A DNA stretch of 64,000 bases from NCBI GenBank assembly GCA_051294375.1, contig CM119263.1, positions 13,594,414-13,658,413 of the forward strand, in the 5' to 3' direction. Source of the stretch: Paraspadella gotoi. Taxonomy: Eukaryota > Chaetognatha. The stretch's first letter is position 1. Each line of letters begins with the position of its first letter. Positions 20,362 through 32,673 of this stretch are shown here, one piece after another. Position numbers and translations under genes: made by a program. The notes beneath the pieces were generated by a model that was not told the origin of the DNA, searched no databases, and worked only from the letters and a program-made list of their open reading frames with translations.

Positions 20362-23300
20362 GATAAGGTCGATGCTGCAGGTGGAGGTCGAGGAGGGACG
20401 CTGCAGGGTGATGACAAATGAGGAGGATCGACGCGAGAGCGAGTTGGGAGATTTCAATGAATTGAGATAAAAGAATGAGCTATGGACCAAGTCAGCGATT
20501 AGAATTACTGGGAAGGGGTCAAAATTTCGTGTCATCGAGTGGTTTTTGATGATATTCGAAGTGTGGTTTTAAGAAAATGATTTAATCTGAGTTTGAGTGC
20601 ATTTTTATTTTTAAAGAAATTCCGAAGAATGAACGACAGTTCTTAGAAACGCTCGTCGAATAGCGAGATTCGCTAAACAGGATCAACGTCAACGAAGCAC
20701 GCAAACCCAGAGGTTGTTTTTTTCCGGCGCTCGATACAAAGTCAAAATAATCTCATTGGCAACAAAAGAAAGATCGATGTGATCGGCGAGGTCGAACCGA
20801 CCAGAGTCGTAAAGTCAAGACGAGGTGAGTTGATGGATTGACGATCGAAGCTCCGAGAAATAAAATACACCCTTTTCAAAATTGTATGGCGAAGCCGCCA
20901 ATTTTGAAAAGACGATGAACTCAAGTTAAACGACGACGACGACGATGACGACCACCGGGGCGGAGGCGTCGACGATTCTCTAAAGCACACCCCTCTCTCC
21001 CCGCAAAAACAGGCTGAAAACCAGTTCACGTCAAAACGAAAGGAATTATCGCCGAATCTCCGAATTCGTTTCTTCGAGAAACCAGACGCCCAAGGGAGTC
21101 GACGGTTGAGCGAGGGATGGCGAGGTGACCGGGTATTTCCCGGGTTCGAAACCGGGATTTGACCAAATTGCTTCGTAATTTGTTTTGGTCGTTTTTATAC
21201 TGCGTTGTTTTTCTTCCTTTGAAAAATTAATTCGGGGCGAGACGGACGCCGTATTGCCGGATTGACCGGAAAGCCGAGAGTTGTAGCCTTCAGAAAACTG
21301 ACTTATCACAACGTCCTGCACGCCTTCCGGTCGGGCAACCACGCCAACCAGGCCGAGGAAGAACTCCTCTAAGCCGAAAGGAAAATATTTCGGTGGGTCT
21401 CCTCTCACCCCACCGTCCCTCCCTCTCTCCCACTGATCTTTTTTTTTTTAGAAAGAATTATGAAAAGAATATATTTTGGCGAAAGGCTTCGACGTTGACG
21501 ACCACGAGAAGGAAAAACCCTTCCTTTTTTTTTCCTAAAATTAGGTTGTTTTTTTTTTTCTCCTTTTTACGTTTGTTGCTTTTTTTCTTCAAAAGTTTTA
21601 TATCAAAGGTTTAAGGCTTATGTTTTTTTATTACATAAACAATAACTATTTAGATTAGTGGTCTTCAATTTTGTATTTTTTTATATTTTCTACTCATATT
21701 TTCCAACAATTTTATCGCTAGTTTACTAAATTTTATGCCCTTTCAATTGGTCCTCGGTCGGTTTGTTGAGTGAAAGGTTTTTGTCACTCATTTTCGCGAC
21801 ACGTACTACCCACGCTAGGCCCCCGCACTATTTGGTCCAAAAATGAGATTTTTTTATTCTCGACTTCGTGGCTCCGCAAATTTGATTTGTTTCCGACGCA
21901 GAAATGACTCACGCGTGGCAGCCGTTGCACCGTTTCCCCGGATCAGCAGGTAGCTGAAAGATGCAATGCTCGTTGTTGCAACGAGATAGGAGCGAACCAA
22001 TTTCCAAGCGTTTGTTTTGTTTCTGGTTTGCGAGTCATGGATGTAGTTCGAACAAGTAGGGGGTCGGAGAAAGGAATCCATGGGCATTGCGAGTTTACTC
22101 AGGCAGTCTTTTGTTCGGGAAAGCCGCATCAGAGAGGTTACGCGAAAAAAAAAATGATAACGCCGTAAAAACTAGGCAGATTATTCATTTTGCACTATTC
22201 CAAGGACTTTTGCATTTTTTCTTCCTATCAAATTAACAAATAGACTTTCATAAGCAGTGATTTTTTCACTGTAGTCTGTATCTATTCAACTAATTATTTA
22301 CACATTTAGATTTTCTTAAAAAAATATTTTTATGGAAAACGTTTTAAGTTTTATTCAATAGTAATTACAATAAAATCAAAGAAACAAGTCAATTCGTATA
22401 AATATATTAATAAAGGTAATGATAATTCACGCAACTACAGACGCCATACTGTTTATACAAAATCTTCGGAAAATAATTTATGAAGTACTTTTCAAAAAAT
22501 CTACTTCAACGCTAAGTATTAAAATATCGTAAAACACGACATAGCGATGTTTAGGCATATAATTATAAATAAGGCGCGCTTGCGAAAATCTATGTATTTA
22601 TTTAGGCGTAAACGGGTACGAGCAGCAGAAAAAAATAAAACAATGATTGATTTATTGCAGAAAAAAGTCGACATATTTTTTTCTCAAATAAGGACGTAAT
22701 TATTAATACAGTAAACTGTTTTTGTCTTGGGGGAAAAAAAATTTTATGGTTTCCTAAAAAAAGCTAGCGACGCGTCGATGAAAATGCACTTTTGGTGAAT
22801 TAATGAATTCATTCAGTTGTCAGTAGAAGCCTAGAAGGCTCTAATCTTTTTTATTTATGCGTAAAGTTTGTAAAAAAAGTCAAACCCAAGTTTTAAATTT
22901 TTCATTTAGTCAAATAGTTAACCAGTCAACTCTATCGGGTCAATAACGTTTTTTTTTTTAAAAATGATATGAAATGATATGACGTGAAATTTTTACGAAT
23001 CATAGGTTTTCAATCTACTAAGCAAAAAAGGCAGAGAGAAAAGACAACGAAAAACTTGAGGATTCGCCCGTATAACAATTTGGAATAACGAAAACCAAAC
23101 AAATGCATAATAATGTTAATCATAATACGCCCTACTAAGACTCAACTACTTATGTGTATGAGCTGGCCGGATATATTTCGAAACCGTCGGCGGAGACGTT
23201 TTCCTTCTGGTCTGGTTTATCATGTTAAAGATTATAGTTGTAATACTCTGTCGCCAATTAACACGCGGAAAGGAACCCGTGGTTATCTTGGTTCAATCAA

Positions 23301-23505
23301 ATTTGAAATTTTTCTACAATTTCCTTTGAAATTCTCCCTTCGATATTGTTTCGAACCATGTTTCAATACATCTCGTACAATCTTTAGAACAATTTTTTTT
23401 TTTACGTTTCAGGTCGAGAACAAAAACAAATTAGTCGAAAGTACATGTCTTGAAGCAAAGTTCCAAATGAATGTTTCTTATTTTTTATTTCTTATTTATA
23501 GAGAC
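20362..23505. other. Intergenic region between the GT92-like gene and ILK
   Basis: No gene is supported. About 20362-21430 is GC-richer and is the likely promoter side of the GT92-like gene. It includes a short patch at about 21127-21160 (gggttcgaaacc) that resembles a tRNA B box but lacks a tRNA fold. A mixed-composition patch lies at 21850-22130. The rest (21430-21850 and 22140-23505) is AT-rich and featureless apart from the 3' flank of ILK. Confidence 0.5.
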
Positions 23506-26500
23506 TCAACCCTGCGCGTGCATTTTGTCGAGAATCGGGAGGATCATGTCGAACTTGGGTCTTTTCGACGGATCCTCGTTCATGCAGATGCGGATCAGTT
23601 TGGTCATGTGGGGCGATAGTCCGGGGGGAATTGGGAGACGGAGTCGTTCCAGCGCCACCTGAGAGGAAGACGAAAAATGAGACTTGAGACAAGTGGCGTC
23701 TCTTTGGGATTTCGTTTCATCAAGATCTTCAAAGTTGTGCATTGTGTGTTTTTTTTCATGAGGCTAATGAAAATAAACATTTTTCTCGGTTTTTACTTAG
23801 AAATATCATAATAAAANNNNNNNNNNGGGGCTAATGAAAATAAACATTTTTCTCGGTTTTTACTTAAAAATATCATAATAAAATGTCCGTCCTCGATTTT
23901 TCGTAAAGCCCTTCTTATTCCATATGAGCAATCCCAACATTTTTCCGGTTTTGTAACTCAATTTTCCCCGTGTGCCCATGTTTTTATGACATACTTTCAT
24001 GCCGATTTCCATGTTCGACAATCCGGCGAAGGGGACTTCCCTCGTCTGCAGTTCCCACAACAAAACCGCGAAACTCCACATGTCGGCCGCGCGAAGATTA
24101 ATGTCCGAGGGAGCCTTCTGCATCGCTGAAGAAAAGGAAAGAAAAAAGTTGCGATTTGGCTGTGACGAACGTTTTAAGAACCATCTGGATTCGGCAAAAA
24201 TATTCGATATTATATCTAGTCCAAACCGAGTGAAATGAAGCTGAAATTGCAATATGGGGTTAAAATAATGATTGAAATGCCAAGAGGTGGAACAAAATGT
24301 TTGAAGAAGAAAGAAATATAATGAATTTCTCGCGTTTGATTAAGTGAAACTTGGTTGATGTGATTTTGAAAGGCGTTTAAAAACATTCCGCATATAAAGG
24401 GGAATGACGTGAAATAAAATAAAGTTAAAGAGAAGAATGTTTTATAGAAGTAGTGAACAAAATGAAGGACAGTTCGTTCAAAAGACTTGTCTGGAGAAGG
24501 GGCAAAGAGGGTTCGGCGGGAAGAGAAAAAGCGTGAAACTGAAAAGAAGCGAAACAAAATTGATGGAGGAAGAAAGGACTCGGGAGATAAAGTGGCTCCA
24601 ACGATACTCAGCAGCTATTTTTAGAAAAGAATGGTTGGGCAATATTCATAGAATACTTTCGCTTCTACAACTAAATGGAGATTCTGTGTAGCAAACAAGT
24701 TAAAGACGGATGAAGCTGAAAAAGTAAAGCATTTTCCAACCTTATCAAGTTTATTTACTATAGATATATAAAAAAGGGAGAAAAACCCATTCCGTCAGTT
24801 CCCAAGATATAAAAATATAAACACACACATAAAAAGAAAATAGTGTTATACTATAAATTTCTAGGCGATATTTCCATTTATATCTCGATCCCATATTTTT
24901 TCGTGAATAATAAACGGGTTAAGCGCCTGAGACGAAGCTACTTCCTGGATTAAAAATGCATCCCAGAGCCATTTCGTGATAAACTTTAGGCAAAAAAAAA
25001 AGCGACGCCCCACTCGTCCGCTTAATCGCCCCACTTGCCCGCTTAATCGCCCCACTTGCCCGCTAAACCGCCCCACCCGCTTGACTTACCCTCCGGCGCC
25101 AGCCACGCGGGCGCGTAGTGTTTTCCTCTTTCCTGAAAGGAAAACTTGGCGTCGCCCATGTTGATCCGGGCCGTCAACTCCTCGTCGATAAGAACGTGCC
25201 TGCCAAAGTAACGACGAAAAGTAAACAAAAACCCTCGTTTCCCTAGCGACGTGCGACTCAGAAAAAGTGAATAGAACCCCTCGTAAACAAAACGCAGCTG
25301 GTGCGCTCTTTTGGGCTCTCCCCATCCTACACTTAAGGGGAAGGACCGAAAAAGTTTCAGAAAAATAAAAAAAGAATTATACTTGGTGGTTAAAGTAGGT
25401 TAAAGTGGTCACTTTTCAGTTTTATCCTTCTGTAAACTTTTAGCATTCATTAATACATAATCCATATACAAAGAATAAAATATACATAATATATTATTTA
25501 TCATAATTTTTTCCGGGAAAATACATGCGATGCAGTGAAAACGAGATCATCTCTGTGAGTAAAGATTCTAAAGTTGTAAAAGAAATTTCGATCTTATGTA
25601 TAGTATTATATGTATACAATATATATTATATAAGTACTTAATCTCTCTCTCTCTCTCTCTCCCTCTCTCTCTCCACGAACCGGGAGGTGAGTTGGAATCT
25701 TTGGATAAGGGGATCGAGCGAGTGGAGGAAAGCCATCCCGCCCGCGATGTCAATGGCCAACTTCAACGCCTGAGCCTGATCCACCAAAAGGCCTGCAAAT
25801 AGGAGACAATTATATCTCTACAGATTTGAACAAAAACATCCCATCCGTGGACTTTTCTACCGCGGCCAAGCACTGCGTGACGATCTCATTACCGGTTCCT
25901 TCGTGAAGGATGTTGAAGAGCGAGCCGTTGGGCATGTACTGACCGATCACCACCAGATTCGGGGGCTGCGTGCAGGCGCCGATTACAGGCAACACGTTTT
26001 GGTGCGAAAAAATCCTGGAAAACGTTTGAAAATAATTATTTTTATAACTCTGTAAACCTCGTAAACATTAAAGGATTTGCTGTAGTCAATATGAATTAAA
26101 CAACAGAACATATTAATCAAATCAATCGACATAAAAATGACCACAACCTCTCTCCACTCGCCTGAGTCTCGGGTATTCCTCCTGAAAGTCCCTGACGATC
26201 CTTTGGGTGATCTCGCGAATGTTGAGGATCTTCGCGGCGATGTCCATCTCCTGCCAACGACCCTTCCAGAGGTCGCCCGACGCGTTCGACGCCAGGCGAC
26301 CCTGCAGGTTGAGGCTGTTGATGTCGATGCCGGAGTGTCGAGAGAGAGTCGCGTCTTTGAAGGAGAGTGGATTTTGTCGGAGCGAAGAGTGAAAAAGGGA
26401 GAGGGGGTGGAAGTTTGGTGGAAAGGATAAAAAAATTGTTTTTAACATCGGGAAAATAAACAAAAGAATAATGCTTATCTCTCGGTTGAATAAATAAAAG

Positions 26501-26515
26501 GAAAGTTTAATGATA

Positions 26516-26605
<90 letters not shown>

Positions 26606-28288
26606 ACGTAAGTTTTGGCGAAAGTTTTTCAAATGTTTTATTGACATGAAGGGAGTTGTTGTTTTAACTAAAAAGATCGACATGCTATAAGCTAAGAATA
26701 AACTACTTTACGAAAAAAGGTAAACTTAAGGTAACAATAAAATGAATTTGTGAGGATGTATCGTTAATGGTCTTTACCTCCGAAAAAAGCTGAGGGCAGA
26801 AAAGCAAAACAGAAAGCGATTAAGCAGAATAAAGCGAATTAGTATTGCGCTGCTCTTAATTTTTAATGTTTAATTAGTTCGACATTTAGGGTCGAAATTA
26901 ATCCTATATCAAAAATATAAAATAGAAAAAATATAACAGAAAAGGAAAAAGGTCAATTAGGATTGGAAATAAAATAAATAAATAAATAATAAAAGGTAAA
27001 CAAACAATTCATTTTCTACCTCAAACAAATAACTCAACCAAAAGAAAGGAAAACAAACAATGTCGAGAAATAATTAATATGAAGAGGGACTGAGTGACAG
27101 AGAACATACGGATACGTCGGATATGCAATCAGTCAGAAGAAACGGCCAACAGACAGACAGACAGAAAGACGACATACAGACAGATGAAGGAGATAGCCAT
27201 CTAATTTTAGTAAAAAGAGACAAAAAAATTAAGATTTAAAGTAGATTAAGGGCAAGTGTGGGAAAGGCCTGTGGTAAGTCGACTTAACTGGATAAAACCA
27301 AATGTCAAAATATAAGAATGGACCCGGAATAACAAAGCGGACCTTCCCATCCCCGATAACATCCAATGCTCACTCGATCTCAATGTCTTCGTTCCCCTCC
27401 AGTTTTGATCCTTGAAGGCGATGACCCCACATCCTGCCCCAAGCGTTTACCGGCCTTTTCGGTGAGGGCGGCCTTGAGGCCCGGACGGGCGCGATCCAAG
27501 AGCCGTCTGCCCGTATTTGGTTGGCGATAGATGACAGGGCGCCCGTGGTGGACGAGGTTCTGCGATTAACGAGAAAAATGGGGATATAAGCGTTAAATTT
27601 AATACTAAATATAGAGAGATTTGAAATATTTTGAAATAAACTGAAATCTACATTTCGTTTTCATTTTTTGAACATTCGCAATTTAACCGGCCTCCAATAA
27701 CCAGCCCGTCGAGCACCTCGGCCAGCCTCTCGTGGCCCCAAAATGCGGCGTAGTGGACGGGAGTGTTGCCGTGTTCGTTGGCGGCGTTGACGGAAGCTTT
27801 GTTGGCGAGAAGAAGCGCCGCCACCTCCTCGCGTCCCAGCGACGACGCCAAGTGCAGCGGCGTGTCGTCGCCCATGTTCTGCGCGTTGACGCGGGCGCCG
27901 CGCTGCAGCAGCATCTCGCAGATGTTGAAGTGACCCTCGCGGGCGGCCCAGTGGAGAGGAGAGAATCCGTGGTCGTCGCTGAAAAGGAGGATAGAGTTAT
28001 TGACTATTGAGGAACTTGGTTTCTTGATTTATATTAGTTTTATTAATTGCTACACAGAATTTATCAATATTCACTTCCCTTCTATTAAGAACTTATTTTA
28101 AAAAATTTACATTTTATGTGACAAAAGATTTAAAATACCATCGTTTACTTAAATCTAATTGATTCGATTGATTTGATTTGATTTGATTTACGGTCTTACC
28201 CTTGATTCAAGTCATTTTCGATGTTGTCCAGCCAAACGCGAACGTGAAATGCGTTTCCTTCTCTCACCATCGAAAAAATGTCCTCCAT
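23506..28288 (-). CDS. ILK: Integrin-linked (pseudo)kinase ILK
   Basis: Nine exons: 28288-28200, 27978-27717, 27559-27374, 26354-26162, 26014-25893, 25792-25681, 25199-25090, 24125-23995 and 23658-23506. With one missing base restored in exon 3 the product is 452 aa, to my knowledge the length of human ILK. ILK scaffolds integrin adhesions with PINCH and parvin. The N-terminal ankyrin repeats ([45 protein letters not shown]) are the PINCH-binding part. A linker with KHSGID-like RHSGID precedes the kinase-like domain ([18 protein letters not shown]). As in other ILKs the HRD and DFG motifs are absent ([18 protein letters not shown]). The C-terminus is [18 protein letters not shown]. Exon 4 ends at a GC donor (CAG|gcgagt). 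Exon 3 lacks one base in a G run (around 27455), which breaks the frame between LGQDV and IAFKD. The exon 2 end at 27717 was chosen by alignment. Confidence 0.95.
23762..23883. repeat. Gap flanked by a 55-bp direct duplication
   Basis: The sequence beginning ggctaatgaaaataaaca at 23762-23816 is repeated at 23829-23883 with one or two mismatches, and the 10-N gap 23817-23826 lies between. It is in the last ILK intron. This pattern is expected when two contig ends overlap but are joined with an arbitrary gap. Confidence 0.95.
25006..25080. repeat. 21-bp minisatellite in an ILK intron
   Basis: Three units of 21 bp, each of the form cgccccactygyccgcttaa with small changes, start at 25006, 25027 and 25048, and a partial fourth follows. 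They end about 10 bp from the exon 7 donor at 25089. Confidence 0.85.
26519..26602. repeat. (CT)n microsatellite in ILK intron 3
   Basis: 84 bp of uninterrupted CT, about 165 bp upstream of the exon 4 acceptor on the minus strand, where it reads (GA)n. Confidence 0.98.
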
Positions 28289-28942
28289 GTTTGTTTTTAA
28301 ATGTTTGATATAAATTTTGTTGTTCGTCAACGTTTTTTTCAAATTCACGTTTTTATTTTATTTAACATCTTGATTTTAGATTTAACGAAGATTTTCGAGA
28401 TTACATCCCCTCCGCTCTCGTTTTATCTTGAATCATTACGTGCCGTTCATCTGCGAATTATTTAGAATGCATTTCATTTTGTAAATATTTTTTTAAAGAT
28501 GGTAAGTAGTAAGTAAGTAGTAGTAACAAACAAAAAATAAGTCACTATTTGATTAAAAAAAAAACAAAAAAACAGTGACCTAACGAGCGAACGAGCGAAC
28601 GAAAGGCCCCACGATCTTGAACTTCGTAGGATAAAATATTTTCACTCAATGATCACAGAAGCATAGGAATCGAGTATGTAACGCCATTAGGAAGAAACAG
28701 ATGCAAAAACAACAGTGATTTTCGAAAAAAAAAATGGGATTGATGAGTGTGATACATGGCTTAGACGTTCTAACTTTAAGTTCAAGTTTTGTGAATATTA
28801 GCAAATAACTTATTCCCAGTATATATTTTAGTGAAATAAAAACGGGTCATCGAGAAGAAAGCGAAGAGATTTCGAATCGACTTTCATGCAGAAATACTAA
28901 AACTCGGGTGGGCTGTAAAAACTTTGCAGAGGGAGAGAAAAA

Positions 28943-28944
<2 letters not shown>

Positions 28945-29016
<72 letters not shown>
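28945..29016. repeat. (GA)n microsatellite
   Basis: About 70 bp of GA with one AAGA interruption, in the 5' flank of ILK. Confidence 0.95.
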
Positions 29017-29019
<3 letters not shown>

Positions 29020-31173
29020 TCCGATTGAGCCAGTACGCCATTGTTTTCACTAGTGATGCAAGCCGGGGCCGTTTGAAGGCAGAGGGGCTTTTCGTGAGCC
29101 GGTCCGACACTACGAGTGCTGTGGACTACGATTCGTGAATGAGTGAATTAAGACGAATAGGGGAAGAAAGTTGAGGGGTGGGGGCTAAAATAAATAATGA
29201 TAGATAAGAGAGAAAAAGAGTATTCTAATATATACAGGATGGCAATTACGCTAAACGATTTTTCCTGTGACCAAAACATTTTTTCTCCTCAAAGATTACA
29301 TTTTTGCGTTAAAGAGAACTTACTGCGAACCGCTTACCAACTTCGATTTATATTATGTTATATTATATTATGAATTTTTACAGAAAGTAACAGAAAAACA
29401 AAATCAATTTTAGGGACTCAACATACGTTTTGACAGATCAATATTTATACTATATCGCAAACATGGGAGAACAAAACCACAAACAAGAATGCTTTTTAGG
29501 CGATTCAGATTATGAACATATGGTTTTATTTCGAATTCAACAAGGTTGATTCAGTACATACAGGAGCATCAAAAAAAAGCTAAGTCTAAAGACAAAACAA
29601 AGTTAAAGATTGCGTGAAAACTACCACTATAGACAAAAAAAGGTTAATTATTGAATAAAATATTTCAATCATTAAAAAGAATGCCACCCATATTGTGGTG
29701 ACTATTTTATTCTCTTCCAAAATCGACGATATCGAGGCGCCTTATGTACGTACAGAGAAAAAAGTTTTGATAAATAGTTTAATTAAATTTAGTGCTATGT
29801 ACTCTTTAAAACATCATTTATAACAATACCGTTACTCATGAATCGTGTTAGAAACAAAGGAACAAAACTAGTCGCTTTAATGTCCCGTGAGAAGTATTTG
29901 AGAACATCATTATCGGCTGAAATTCGTCTCCGAAAATTATAGAGTTTTATTAATTTTTAAATAAAATATTGATTAGGTGAGTAGAAAAGACGATCGCCTT
30001 GAGACGCCTGCTAGTGGCATTCGCTTTTCTCTCACCAGACGGCGCGGCGATCTTTAAGAAGTACTCCTCATCCGCAGCCGCAGCGGACCCCTCCGCGACC
30101 GCCGCTGTCGCAGCTCATCACCGCCGCCGACGCGGCGTCGCGGTGACTCAGAGAACGCGGTAACATAGCGCCACTGACGCCGAGTCGCCGATGACTGAAA
30201 AACCGCCTGTCCTGCCGAAAACTGGTCCTGGTTTCTCCTTTGATCTAGAAACAAATCGACGACGAAATCGAGGCGACTTCACGGTTTGTTTTTTTTTTTT
30301 GCCAAAAAAATTCCCGAGATATCCTTGGGGGAGTGGAACGGAAAGTCAAACAAAAAGTGGGCGAAGTTGTTTTGGAATTTCCAATTCCGCATCGGCTTCG
30401 TCCCCCGCGATGCGAAAATGTTGGAAACGCCGAAACGCGAATAGCACTATCGTCGTTAAAATTAAAAAAAAGGAATATTTTTTTATTTTTAATATCCGGT
30501 TCAATTTTTCGGCTTTTATCGACGCAGCACAAACATGAGGTTTTTATATAAAATATACTTATTCTATTCTTAAATAGTAGCTTTAATTAAACATTAATTT
30601 GAGGTAAAAATATTTGACACAATAACTGATTTTTCCTGATCAAACCTGAAAATTTTAATTTTGTAAAGAAAATTCGGTTATTAGTAATGACTGAAAACGT
30701 GACTATGGAAACCGTCAAGCAAACAAATTTCTCTTCCTCAAAAAAAATTTGTTAGTTTCTTTCTGATTCTTTTCAATATCGATGAATCCTCTTTTAATAT
30801 GATTAATAGCAAACGGAAGGGACTATTGCTAAAAATTTCCCATTCGTGGCAGAACTAAAATTTTTCTTGCCTTTATGAGTTTATTCTTAAACGCTTTACT
30901 TTTTTTAGATTAATATTCATATAATCTTTATAAGATAAACGTACAATTATTTTTATGATGTTCATGAGTTCAATCTTTGTTATTAATAAGTGTACATTTT
31001 GGTTTTTTTAACTATAACCGCGTTTTATTACTAAAGATTTAATTGTTTTCCTATTATTCCGATTATTCCGCGCTTCGTTCTGAATTAATAAAATAGCTTT
31101 TACGGTTTTTTTCAGGAATCTTTCTCTATAGTTACCGCATAACCTTTATGATAGGTTGTGCCATTTCTGTCTT

Positions 31174-31210
<37 letters not shown>

Positions 31211-31660
31211 TTCCGAATAAAAATCATAAGTGAAGAAGAAAAGAAAAACATATATATGCAATAATTTTTGTGTTTCGTTGTATAAATACTATACTATAAA
31301 TCAGTAGTGTAAGTTTGACCTCGTTTTCTTCTAAAGAGGTCCAGAAATTCGGCCTATAGGTCGTTCCCTCTTAAGAAGCGAACGATTCCTTCCATCCGAA
31401 AATCCTTGAAAAACCATTACCATAGCCGCGTTGGCTCAAGTCCGGAAAAACCTCGACTATCTTTCGCTTCTGTTTTTTACTGCCGTGTGGTTCCCCCTTT
31501 TTTTTGGTAGGGGAGGGAGAGGGGGTAGGGGTCGATCGTTCGTCAATCGCCGTGGCATCTCCGATGCCATCCACTCCCCCCTTTCGCGATTTTTTATCGA
31601 AACTCTACTGGCTGCTGACCGCCCGGCTCGTTTTCGGTTCCAACACGATTCGCCCCTTGT

Positions 31661-31863
31661 CAGAAAGAGAGGAGAGAGAGAGGAGAGAGAGAGAGAGAAG
31701 AGATGAGAGAGAGGAGAGAAGAGAGAGAGAGAGAGAGAGTAGACAACGTTGTCTCTGAGTCTCCCTGGAATCCTGTCCTCAGCGTAAACTCAGGCAATAA
31801 ACGGAAATCCTATCGCGTTTCGCGTGCGGTTTATGAAAAAAAAAGTAGCGGGAAGAAGAGAGA

Positions 31864-31952
<89 letters not shown>

Positions 31953-31953
31953 A
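31661..31953. repeat. Pair of (GA)n-rich tracts
   Basis: Imperfect GA repeats at about 31661-31740 and a long, nearly pure tract at about 31860-31953. They are separated by 120 bp of unique sequence. Confidence 0.9.
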
Positions 31954-32588
31954 TGGTTTCTGTCGCAAAATGAAAAAAAATTAAATGATGGGTTCATGGC
32001 CGCTGCGTTAATCGAAAATAAAGAAGGATTACTTTATTTCGTATGGATAGAAAGTATAGAAATTGCGATGCGAGATTTATTTTTCACCAGTCTCTCTCTT
32101 CTCAATATTTTTTTATAATCTTTCTTATTCAAGGTAGAAATTTGAATATTTGATTCCGATCCTTCAGATTTTCTGGGGTTTTTTTATCGCTGCGATTTGA
32201 GAGGCAAACTCGAGACCCCAGAAATCGACTTTCGTTTCTTGACTTTTTATTTAAGGTTGTCTTTAAAAAGAGAACAAAGAAATTCATTTATCGATTTGAA
32301 CAACTAACTTCTCCACTTCACTTTATCGAAACGATGGTAATCAAAAACCAAAAGAATCGACAGGTAGTCGAATTTATTCAGTTTAAATCAAACGAAAATA
32401 AATTATATTTGGTGTACAAGAAAAGTTTCCGCGTTGAATAATAATTTTGGGTTCCATTAAAAATAGCGATTTAATCGGGGTAACATCTCGCAATCACTCT
32501 TATCTCGGGCGTGATATTCTTTCATTATCTCCGTTGATCAAGTTTCCGCCCTCCTTTCTTCTCGTTACTAATCAACCGCGCCCTTCGT

Positions 32589-32602
32589 CTCTCTCTCTCT
32601 TC

Positions 32603-32670
<68 letters not shown>
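32589..32670. repeat. (CT)n microsatellite
   Basis: About 80 bp of CT. It produces a long but spurious Ser/Leu-rich open frame on the plus strand. Confidence 0.95.

Positions 32671-32673
<3 letters not shown>

Noticed and set aside
20362-20535. Upstream start of the GT92-like protein at 20535
   Set aside because: It is in frame, but it places about 58 mostly polar residues before the type II anchor. The ATG at 20361 gives the usual short cytosolic tail. Not excluded.
21127-21165. tRNA-like B-box (gggttcgaaaccggg) suggesting a tRNA or tRNA-derived SINE
   Set aside because: The T-arm pairs only with an eight-base loop, and no matching A box, anticodon arm or acceptor stem is found upstream on either strand. 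At most it is a relic.
21854-22129. 91-codon minus-strand open frame
   Set aside because: It has no splice or homology support and ordinary composition, so it is probably chance.
27688-27716. ILK exon 2 extended to a gttaaa donor at 27687
   Set aside because: It would end in phase 2 and insert residues absent from ILK. Ending at 27717 gives GHERLAE joined to NLVHHGRPV, matching the family exactly in length.
31174-31209. CRISPR-like or coding triplet repeat (CGT)n
   Set aside because: It is a simple trinucleotide microsatellite in a eukaryotic spacer. A similar run is at about 38021-38052.
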